A DNA stretch of 64,000 nt from NCBI GenBank assembly GCA_903838415.1, contig CAILYI010000056.1, positions 22,628 through 86,627 on the forward strand, in the 5' to 3' direction. This DNA is from an uncultured Anaerolineae bacterium (lineage in GTDB: Bacteria; Chloroflexota; Anaerolineae; Anaerolineales; Villigracilaceae). The translations under genes and the position numbers were made by a program. A model generated the notes under the pieces. The model had not been told where the DNA came from. It was given only the letters and a program-made list of their open reading frames with translations, and did not search any database. Positions 51,463 through 58,656 of the stretch are shown here, in pieces (the stretch's first letter is position 1; every line of letters starts with the position of its first letter).

Positions 51463-51816
51463 TTAATACGTCCCCACCGACGAATCAATCTCATCTGCAT
51501 ACGCCGCGATACCACCTGCAAGGCTGTAAACATTTAGCCAGCCATTCTGGCGCATCCAACCGGTGACATTGGCCGAGCGGACGCCGTGATGACACATGAC
51601 AATAATCTCCGTCTGGAGATTGAGCAGTTCTTCTGAAAACGCATCCTTATAATGCCGCGCAATCAAGCTCATGGGAAGCGCAACCACGCGTTCATCCGTA
51701 ATGTGAGCGTAGCTCAACTCCCATTGCTCACGCACATCCAGAAGCGTGAACTTTTCATCCTTCTTTATTTTTTCCGCCAATTCCTGGACGGAAATTTCGG
51801 GGATTTCATCAGTCAT
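51463..51816 (-). CDS. Rhodanese-like domain protein
   Basis: This is a 117-residue single rhodanese domain. The active-site loop is 'IVMCHHGVRSANVTGWM' with Cys near residue 75; 'FTLLDVREQWELSYAHI' is the N-terminal signature. It likely carries persulfide sulfur in the cytoplasm (GlpE/YgaP-like). It stands between the histidine kinase and the ADH-Gfo/Idh gene with its own spacing on both sides (109 and 193 bp). A TACTTT lies 7 nt before the ATG, another possible leaderless start. Confidence 0.9.
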   Translation of the reverse strand: MTDEIPEISVQELAEKIKKDEKFTLLDVREQWELSYAHITDERVVALPMSLIARHYKDAFSEELLNLQTEIIVMCHHGVRSANVTGWMRQNGWLNVYSLAGGIAAYADEIDSSVGTY

Positions 51817-51925
51817 ACCGGTAAAAGTACCTTTCGAGAAAATTGTTCAACAGCTCTGTTTTGGTTACAACCAGACAACAGAACCGAAAAACTTGAGTCA
51901 TTCATTTTTTATGCAGGGCGCAAAA

Positions 51926-53104
51926 TTATTTGCGTGGGATTATGGCCCGGAAGGTTGTGCCCTCCCCGACCTTACTTTTCACTTCGATCCGCCCGCCGTG
52001 ACCTTGAATGATTTGTTTGGAGATTGAAAGGCCAAGTCCAGTCCCGGCGACCTTGGTTTCCATACCTTTGACACGATAAAATTTCTGGAACAAGTTGGGC
52101 AGCGCATCTTCGGGAATGCCATGCCCATTATCAGAGACAGAAAATTCCCAGGCTTTTTCGCTTACGCCAGAGCTGATCAGCACTTTTCCGCCGGGGCGAT
52201 TGTATTTAATGGCGTTACTGACCAGGTTGAAGAGTACCTGCTTGAGTTTGTCTCGATCGCCTTCAATAACGGGCATATCAGCCGGGACGAGAAGCTCAAT
52301 GGTGATTTGCGTTTCGTCAGCTTTGGACTGCATCACGCTTTTACATTCTTCAAAAAGCGGCAGGATGGGGAAACTGGATTTCTGGAATTGGACACGTCCA
52401 GATTCGAGCCGAGCCAGATCGAGGAACGAGGAGGTCAGGGCATTGAGTCTCAGGGTTTCATTATGGATATTGGTGATAATTTGCCGGGATTGTTCCTGGG
52501 AGATTTCTGGCCGCAAAAGCAGGTAGGTGGCAGTACTGAGCGAAGCGAGTGGCGTGCGAAGTTCATGCACAAATTCGGCGATCAAGTCAGATTGCAAAAA
52601 CAGGCGCGTATTTTCGATGGCGATGGCAGCCTGAGAGCAGAGCACTGTCAGCATATCTTCATCGGCATCGTTAAATTCGCCTTGATCTTTGTTAAGCACC
52701 TCAAGCACACCAATCACTTTATCTTTTGTGATGAGCGGCACGCCCATCAGGCTGTTGGTGGCAAAACTCAGGGTTTTGGCGACATTCTTAAAATAACGGC
52801 TGTCTTTACGAACATCGCCAATGCGTACCGGTTTCCGGTTGGTCACCACCCAACCTGCCACACTATCCAGAGGGACAATCAGACCTCGCATCATCGGGTC
52901 CATATTGGTGGCGACCTGAAAATAAAGCTGACCAGCGGTTGAATCATATAACAAAATGGAAGCAGCCTGGGCGCCAGTCAGATCGCGGGCTGCTCCGATG
53001 ATTCGATCAAGCAAAGGATCCAACTCAAGCGTGGATGCAAGATCACGTGAAATTTCGATTACGCGTTTATAACGGTCAAGGCGTTTTTGGTGAGACTCAA
53101 TCAT
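51926..53104 (-). CDS. GAF-domain sensor histidine kinase
   Basis: This is a 392-residue soluble kinase. The GAF domain spans about 25-175 ('VIEISRDLASTLELDPLLDR' to 'AIAIENTRLF'). The HisKA dimerisation domain has phospho-His in 'LIAEFVHELRTPLASLS', and the HATPase has N-box 'NLVSNAIKYNRPGG', G1 'DNGHGIPEDALP' and G2 'GTGLGLSISKQII'. It would sense a small ligand or redox state and phosphorylate a response regulator, probably the one two genes upstream. The ATG at 53104 overlaps the sirtuin gene by 8 bp; earlier frame is sirtuin coding sequence. Confidence 0.92.
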   Translation of the reverse strand: MIESHQKRLDRYKRVIEISRDLASTLELDPLLDRIIGAARDLTGAQAASILLYDSTAGQLYFQVATNMDPMMRGLIVPLDSVAGWVVTNRKPVRIGDVRKDSRYFKNVAKTLSFATNSLMGVPLITKDKVIGVLEVLNKDQGEFNDADEDMLTVLCSQAAIAIENTRLFLQSDLIAEFVHELRTPLASLSTATYLLLRPEISQEQSRQIITNIHNETLRLNALTSSFLDLARLESGRVQFQKSSFPILPLFEECKSVMQSKADETQITIELLVPADMPVIEGDRDKLKQVLFNLVSNAIKYNRPGGKVLISSGVSEKAWEFSVSDNGHGIPEDALPNLFQKFYRVKGMETKVAGTGLGLSISKQIIQGHGGRIEVKSKVGEGTTFRAIIPRK

Positions 53105-53873
53105 GGAGTACCCGCTCTGCAACTGCTGGGATAATTCGAGCGACGTCTTCTGGCAGGACAACATCGGCGCGGACGTTTAGATAAGTGGGACTATTATTAA
53201 TAATAATAAGATGCGCGCCGCGGTCAATCGCTTGCATGGGCAAACCAGCGACAGGCATCACTTCAAGCGAGGAACCTATGACAATAATCAAATCGCAATT
53301 GCGAGCTTCATACTGAGCATCCATGACGGCTTTATATGGAAGCTGCTCGCCAAAAAGGATGATGTCCGGTTTCAAAATGGCTCCGCAGGCCGGACAATAC
53401 GGGATTTTACCTTCGGTTACAAACTGGGCCAGATGGTTTTCATAACCGAATTGCTGATAACACTGGGTACAGGAAAGCGTGCGCAGCGTGCCGTGTAATT
53501 CAAACACGCGCTTGGAACCGGCTTTTTGGTGAAGCATGTCAATATTTTGCGTAAGAATGGCATGCAAACGTCCGTGCGCTTCCAACTCAGCCAGCGCAAA
53601 ATGGGCGGCATTGGGTTTGGCATTGAAAATCTGCCCTGCTAAAGGACGAAACCAGCGGTAAAAGGATTCGGGGTGAGTGCGAAAGGTCAGGAGCGAGGCC
53701 ACTTCAAGCGGCTCGTCTCGGGACCAAAGCCCTGTGCCTTCAGAACGAAAATCGGGAATTCCCGATGGAGTCGAAAGGCCCGCACCGGTCAAAACAATTG
53801 CGTGATGAGCCTTGCGGAGCAATTCAGCAGCATATTCAATCGATTCCAGTATCTGACTGGAGAAAGGTGTCAT
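53097..53873 (-). CDS. Sir2-family NAD-dependent protein deacylase
   Basis: This encodes 258 residues. The NAD site is 'VLTGAGLSTPSGIPDFRS', the catalytic region 'TQNIDMLHQKAG' leads to His in 'ELHGTLRT', and the zinc Cys pairs are 'CTQCYQQF' and 'CPACGAIL'. Substrate loop 'GEQLP' follows. It removes acetyl or other acyl groups from lysine, using NAD. Its start overlaps the upstream response regulator gene by 4 bp (ATGA), and its end overlaps the kinase start by 8 bp. All three are thus translated as a unit, an unusual position for a sirtuin. Confidence 0.94.
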   Translation of the reverse strand: MTPFSSQILESIEYAAELLRKAHHAIVLTGAGLSTPSGIPDFRSEGTGLWSRDEPLEVASLLTFRTHPESFYRWFRPLAGQIFNAKPNAAHFALAELEAHGRLHAILTQNIDMLHQKAGSKRVFELHGTLRTLSCTQCYQQFGYENHLAQFVTEGKIPYCPACGAILKPDIILFGEQLPYKAVMDAQYEARNCDLIIVIGSSLEVMPVAGLPMQAIDRGAHLIIINNSPTYLNVRADVVLPEDVARIIPAVAERVLHD

Positions 53874-55039
53874 TTTGGCGTAATTTTGGGAGCACGCGAT
53901 TCGATTTTCGTTGCCAAACTCATGAATTGCTGGGTGGTCAAACCTTCCTGGTTAAGAATACAGGCGATACTTTTCAAGCGAATGGCTTGTTGTAATAACT
54001 CAGGAGCAGGAGTAAAGGTAATATCGATGGGGAAATTAATGCGCTCCTGCACCTGTGGAACAGAAAGCTGGGCATCAGAACGCATCCGATAATTGACAAC
54101 CAAATGCAAACGAGTTTTATCCACCCCCAATTCAATCAAATCGTCCAGCAAAGCGCGAGATTGTTGGATGGAATTTTCAAAAGGTTCGGCGACAACGATC
54201 AATTCTTTAAAAGCTGGCACCAATTTTTGGTTAAGCGGACCCAACCCGCAGCCGAGGTCTATCACCACAAAATTGGCCATGAACTCCATACGATTCAAAA
54301 TGGCTTCAAACTGCTCGATATTCGCCAATTGGGTAGCATCTTTTGGCTGGGATGAAGCTGTCAGGATATTAATCCCCGCTGAATATTTAACCAGCTTCTC
54401 ACCCACCTGTCTGCGGGTAATTTCAGCAGGCGGAGTATTAAGCAATTCGGTTAGTCCGCTTTCTTTGAGCAGATTTAGGTCTGTCGATAACGTCCCCATC
54501 CCAGGGCGAAATTCCGCAAGAATGACATTGGCCCCGGTCTTCTTCTGCAAGGCTGCTGCCAGGTTCGAGGCAACCGTTGTCACCCCGAGTCCACCGCGCG
54601 CGGCAAGGATACCGATACCATAAGCCAGATTCGGCAAAGGATTGGTGGGGGAATGTGGCCTGCTCTTGGAAGTACGCACCAACAAGGCTTTGACGTGCGC
54701 CTGAAGTTCTGTCGGATGCGTGGGTTTGGTGATGTAATCATCAGCCCCGGCTTCAAAACCGGTGACTTTGTCATCCAGCTGGCTTTTGGCGGTAAACATC
54801 AGAATAGGAATGTCAACCGTCTTTTCCTCAGCGCGGAGCCGTCTGGCTACTTCGTAGCCATCCATACCCGGCATCATGATGTCCAGTAAAATCAAATCAG
54901 GGATTTCCGAAAAGGCCAATTCCAAACCTTGTGGGCCTGAACTGGCGGCTACAATCAAATAGCCTTGCTTCTGGAGCATGAGACCTACCAGACGCAGGGT
55001 ATCAACATCGTCATCAATGATCAGAATCTTTTCGGGCAT
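53870..55039 (-). CDS. Response regulator fused to a CpaE/MinD-like ATPase
   Basis: This encodes 389 residues. Residues 1-125 are a receiver domain with acceptor Asp in 'DLILLDIMMPGMDGYEVARR', 'MFTAK' and 'DDYITKPTHP'. Residues 145-370 are a ParA/MinD-like ATPase with deviant Walker A 'AARGGLGVTTVASNLAAAL', where the usual Lys after the second Gly is Val, and 'FVVIDLGCGLGP' as Walker B. CpaE/TadZ proteins have this layout and localise pilus or kinase complexes at the pole. No tad pilus gene is nearby, so here it may position or gate the signalling operon. Confidence 0.9.
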   Translation of the reverse strand: MPEKILIIDDDVDTLRLVGLMLQKQGYLIVAASSGPQGLELAFSEIPDLILLDIMMPGMDGYEVARRLRAEEKTVDIPILMFTAKSQLDDKVTGFEAGADDYITKPTHPTELQAHVKALLVRTSKSRPHSPTNPLPNLAYGIGILAARGGLGVTTVASNLAAALQKKTGANVILAEFRPGMGTLSTDLNLLKESGLTELLNTPPAEITRRQVGEKLVKYSAGINILTASSQPKDATQLANIEQFEAILNRMEFMANFVVIDLGCGLGPLNQKLVPAFKELIVVAEPFENSIQQSRALLDDLIELGVDKTRLHLVVNYRMRSDAQLSVPQVQERINFPIDITFTPAPELLQQAIRLKSIACILNQEGLTTQQFMSLATKIESRAPKITPK

Positions 55040-55136
55040 ATTATCAGTCCATGGTAAAGGAGGATTGCATTCAGTTTAGCATTAAGCGAATTTTCAATCA
55101 AGCAAATTTCATGTTAAACCTGTCAGGAATTTCAGC

Positions 55137-55164
55137 TTGATTTTCTCGCGAGAACCAATACAAT
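55137..55164 (+). promoter_or_regulatory. Promoter of the PrsW-family gene
   Basis: TTGATT (55137-55142), a 16-bp spacer and TACAAT (55159-55164) lie 28 bp before the ATG, which has CAGGAGG 5 nt upstream. The gap also holds the start region of the divergent response regulator gene. Confidence 0.55.
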
Positions 55165-55192
55165 AAGTGTAATCGATTTTTCAGGAGGTTCC

Positions 55193-56182
55193 ATGGCATT
55201 TCTGGCGTCGCTCTTCTTCGGTTTTGTACCAATGTTCTTTTTTGCCTATATTTTATACTGGCTCGACCGCTATGAAAAGGAACCCATCCCCCTGCTCATC
55301 GGCGTATTCCTTTGGGGCATGGTGGTGGCAGCAGGCGGCGCATACGTGTTAAATACGTTATTCGGAGTTACCGTCTTCTCCCTGACCGGCTCGGAAGCTG
55401 CCAGCGACATTGCCACGGGCTCCATCAGCGCCCCCTTTGTGGAAGAAAGCCTGAAGGGTATGGCGGTCCTGCTGGTATTTTGGATATTTCACCGTGAATT
55501 TGACTCAGTCCTGGACGGAATCGTCTATGCCGGGATTGCCGCGTTGGGATTTGCCGCCACTGAAAACTCAATCTACATCTGGCGCGGCTATACCGCTGAC
55601 GGCTGGAATGGGTTATTTCAGCTGGTGTTTATCCGCGTGATTCTTGTCGGGTGGCAGCATCCGTTTTATACCGCTTTCACCGGCATCGGGTTGGCTTTGG
55701 CGCGCATGAATCGCTCATGGCTGGTGAAATTTGTCGCGCCGGTGGCAGGCTTGAGCCTGGCAATGTTCGCCCATTCCGTCCATAATACACTGGCAGGGAT
55801 TCCCTTTTTGGGCGATCTGACCTGCCTGATTGGCTCGTTCCTTGATTGGTCTGGCGTCTTTTTCATGTTCCTGATTATTATGTGGGCCACCTGGATGGAA
55901 CAGCGCAACATCATCACACATCTGCGCCAGGAAGTGCAAATGGGGATCATCAGCAAAGCCCAATACCGCACAGCCTGTTCGGCCTGGTCGCAGATTTTCG
56001 CCCGCCTGACGGGCCTGTTCAGTGGTCAATTTCTGGCAACCAACCGTTTTTACCAGGTTTGCGGAGAATTGGCGCACAAAAAACAGCAATTACTCAAAGT
56101 GGGCGAGGAAGGCGGCAACAGCGCCATCGTGCAGCGCTATCAGGCTGAACTGGCACGGCTGGCAACATTCGCCCAGTCATAA
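55193..56182 (+). CDS. PrsW-family intramembrane metalloprotease
   Basis: This encodes 329 residues with about eight membrane helices in the first 230 and a soluble helical tail. The PrsW/CPBP-like motifs are present: 'SAPFVEESLKGMAV' (Glu-Glu), 'GFAATENSIY', 'GWQHPFYTAFTGIG' and 'AMFAHSVHNTLAG' (His ligands). PrsW in Bacillus cuts the anti-sigma factor RsiW in the membrane. The target here is unknown, but the neighbourhood is rich in signalling genes. It has a good promoter, a strong ribosome site and its own terminator. Confidence 0.92.
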   Translation: MAFLASLFFGFVPMFFFAYILYWLDRYEKEPIPLLIGVFLWGMVVAAGGAYVLNTLFGVTVFSLTGSEAASDIATGSISAPFVEESLKGMAVLLVFWIFHREFDSVLDGIVYAGIAALGFAATENSIYIWRGYTADGWNGLFQLVFIRVILVGWQHPFYTAFTGIGLALARMNRSWLVKFVAPVAGLSLAMFAHSVHNTLAGIPFLGDLTCLIGSFLDWSGVFFMFLIIMWATWMEQRNIITHLRQEVQMGIISKAQYRTACSAWSQIFARLTGLFSGQFLATNRFYQVCGELAHKKQQLLKVGEEGGNSAIVQRYQAELARLATFAQS

Positions 56183-56188
56183 ACCAAA

Positions 56189-56226
56189 AACCTGTGGACA
56201 ATAAGAAAGTTCACAGGTTCTATTTA
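56189..56226 (+). terminator. Terminator after the PrsW-family gene
   Basis: AACCTGTG (56189-56196) pairs with CACAGGTT (56212-56219), with a 15-nt loop, followed by CTATTTAT. It begins 7 bp after the stop at 56182. Confidence 0.65.
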
Positions 56227-56244
56227 TGGTAAAATCCGCATCGC

Positions 56245-56316
56245 GCTCCTGTAGCTCAGTGGATAGAGCGTTGGCCTCCGGAGCCAAAAGCTGCGGTTCG
56301 AGTCCGCACAGGAGCA
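56245..56316 (+). tRNA. tRNA-Arg (anticodon CCG)
   Basis: The full cloverleaf can be drawn. The acceptor arms are GCTCCTG/CAGGAGC with discriminator A. The D stem is GCTC/GAGC. The anticodon stem TTGGC/GCCAA holds loop CTCCGGA (anticodon CCG, reads CGG). The variable loop has 4 nt, and the T arm is TGCGG-TTCGAGT-CCGCA. The 3' CCA is not encoded. A TAAAAT lies about 10 bp upstream and a terminator directly follows. Confidence 0.97.
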
Positions 56317-56317
56317 C

Positions 56318-56347
56318 AAAAAAACCTGCCAAAATGGCAGGTTTTTT
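56318..56347. terminator. Bidirectional terminator between tRNA-Arg and histidine kinase gene
   Basis: AAAAAACCTGCC (56319-56330) and GGCAGGTTTTTT (56336-56347) form a perfect 12-bp stem with a 5-nt loop. T-runs exist in both directions, and the arm touches the last base of the convergent kinase gene's stop codon. Confidence 0.92.
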
Positions 56348-58560
56348 CATAGGTTCAGCCTTACAGCGCTTCCCATGCGAACAGTCTTGCTCTCACCTTG
56401 TAAACGGAGCGGCAAAATAACGTGGAAATCGCTGCCGGGACATTTTTTATCATCATAACCAGGACTTTCCACCCAAATTTTGCCACCATGCGCTTCGACA
56501 ATGCCACGCGAAAGCGCCAGCCCTAAACCAACGCCAGAACCTTTGAACTTGGTTTTTCCGGTGGAATGAAGGTTGAGCAAGCCTCCGGGTTGGTAAAACT
56601 TGGTAAAAATGACTTCCTGATATTCGCTATCGATCCCCACGCCAGTATCACTGATAATAATTTCGACGCCGCCTTCAGGCAAATCACGACCGTTTGCTGG
56701 AAGCTGCATGCCGGTAACTGAAATTTTCCCGCCGTTGGGCGTAAATTTAATGGCATTGATAATCAGATGATAAAAGAGCTTGCGCAGAGTGTTTGAATCC
56801 GCCTTGATGGAGGGCAATTGCGGCAAATCGAGCATAATTTCCTGGCTGCGTTCGCTGGCTGATTTTGAAAGTTCCTGGGCCACCGCACGAATCAGTTCGG
56901 GGATGAAAACGTCCTGTTTGTGTAATTCCATTGAGCGAGTGTCCAACTGGGCAATGTCAAACATCGAATCCATGATTTCATGCTGGCGCAGCATGCTTTT
57001 ATGGATGCCTTGAACCAGTTCTCGCACAGATTCGGGCAGGCTGGGATCCTCGAGTAACATTTCTGTATAGCCGCGCGCCACAGTCAGCGGCGTGCGCAGT
57101 TCGTGCGAGGCAATACTGATAAAGTTGGATTTGGTCAATTCAAGCTTGGCCAAATCGTGATTGGTCTTATCCAGATGAAGATAAGCTTCGCGCACCTGGG
57201 TATTGAGCAGTTTCAGATTCTCCACCAGGCGGGCATTTTCGAGCGCCACACCCGTTTGACTGGCGATGGTAGCCAGCATGTTTAAATCTTCGTCAGTGTA
57301 ACGACTGTTGGGTTTGGGCCCAAGCGCCAGCAGACCAATCCACTCTCCTTTTGCAAAAATGGGCACATACACATCCAGCATCAAGCCGCTTAACCATTTT
57401 CGCTCTGAAAGTGGCGCGTCCATAAAGCCTGGAGCAAAATCAATCTCATATTGAAGCAGCGGAGCGCGTTCTTCAAGCAAATATTGTACGATCGGACTAT
57501 CCGCGGCCAAGATGCCTCCCGATTCATAACTGTTACTCGCGACGCGCACACCCGTCAGCCGGAAAACATTCTTTTCGTCCTCACCAATTTCGGGGTCGAC
57601 CAGGAACAGATATCCTTTGTCGATTTCCAACACTTCTGTAATCATCCCCACCGCTACATTGACCAGTTTTTCCAGGTCAAGGATGTTGCTGATACTAGCG
57701 CTGTATTCACGCAAGGTTTGGGATGGATCGTAACTCTGAACGCGAAATAATCGATTGACAAGTTTGCGCACAAAGCCGAACAATGGTGTGAACAATAGCG
57801 AAATAATAACTGCCAGCCCGGCTCCCACAAATAAGGGGTTATAACCGGGCACCGTTTTGAAAAGGGCATCGGCGAACACAAATCCAGCAATGTAAAATAT
57901 CAATGTCCCAAAAGTTGTCACAAAGTAGATGATGAATTGCCGGGAAAAATCGCGCGCATCGGGGATGTGGTGACGTAAAACCACGTAGGCCATCATCATC
58001 ACCGCGCCCAGGCGCAAATAACCGCCATCCAAGCCCTGACGATAAAAAACGGTCAATTCATTTGCGACAGCCAATATCAGCACCGGCAGCCAGTAAAAAA
58101 ACCGGTTGCGATGCAAGTGCTGATGAGTCATCCCCAGGGTACGCACCAGCAACACTACCGCCAGCACAGTTAATCCCAGCCAGGCCAGGAATACCAACAA
58201 AACATTCTGTAAATAGAAAAGGAGTAGGGAAAGAGCCAATCCCCCAAAAAACACGATTAATTGATGTTCCTTGCCGAGAAAAACGCGTAAACTTTGATAT
58301 AAAATCAACGCCAGCAGCAGCCCGGTATATTCGTCCAGCAAAAGACGACCCGCCATGTTCAGGCCCGGAAAAAAACTCCAATCCGCGGCCAATTGGAACA
58401 TGTGCATGACAAATGCCAACCCAACATAGCATGCCAGCCAAAATGCAGGGAAAGAACGATCCTTGAGGCGCCGGGCAGCCATGATGAGAATAAATAGATA
58501 AATCAGGCTTTTCAAGGCGTTCAAAATTAAATATGTAAGCAGCAGACTGTTTACACCCAT
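56347..58560 (-). CDS. Membrane-bound GAF sensor histidine kinase
   Basis: This encodes 737 residues. Seven to eight membrane helices occupy about residues 5-270 as an N-terminal sensor region of unknown ligand. A GAF domain follows (about 300-445). HisKA has phospho-His in 'SIASHELRTPLTVARGY', and the HATPase has 'LIINAIKFTPNGG', 'DTGVGIDSEY' and 'GSGVGLGLALSRGIVEAHGG'. No partner regulator lies beside it; the CpaE fusion 1.3 kb away is the nearest. A TATACT lies 8 nt before the ATG and no ribosome site is seen, so the mRNA may be leaderless. The stop lies inside the terminator shared with tRNA-Arg. Confidence 0.9.
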   Translation of the reverse strand: MGVNSLLLTYLILNALKSLIYLFILIMAARRLKDRSFPAFWLACYVGLAFVMHMFQLAADWSFFPGLNMAGRLLLDEYTGLLLALILYQSLRVFLGKEHQLIVFFGGLALSLLLFYLQNVLLVFLAWLGLTVLAVVLLVRTLGMTHQHLHRNRFFYWLPVLILAVANELTVFYRQGLDGGYLRLGAVMMMAYVVLRHHIPDARDFSRQFIIYFVTTFGTLIFYIAGFVFADALFKTVPGYNPLFVGAGLAVIISLLFTPLFGFVRKLVNRLFRVQSYDPSQTLREYSASISNILDLEKLVNVAVGMITEVLEIDKGYLFLVDPEIGEDEKNVFRLTGVRVASNSYESGGILAADSPIVQYLLEERAPLLQYEIDFAPGFMDAPLSERKWLSGLMLDVYVPIFAKGEWIGLLALGPKPNSRYTDEDLNMLATIASQTGVALENARLVENLKLLNTQVREAYLHLDKTNHDLAKLELTKSNFISIASHELRTPLTVARGYTEMLLEDPSLPESVRELVQGIHKSMLRQHEIMDSMFDIAQLDTRSMELHKQDVFIPELIRAVAQELSKSASERSQEIMLDLPQLPSIKADSNTLRKLFYHLIINAIKFTPNGGKISVTGMQLPANGRDLPEGGVEIIISDTGVGIDSEYQEVIFTKFYQPGGLLNLHSTGKTKFKGSGVGLGLALSRGIVEAHGGKIWVESPGYDDKKCPGSDFHVILPLRLQGESKTVRMGSAVRLNL

Positions 58561-58656
58561 TTCGATTAAGTATAACCGAAATCAGCTACCCACAATCCAT
58601 CCAATCGGGTATAGTTAAGCGAATGAAAGAATATTAGAAATCAGGAGTCCGCACAG

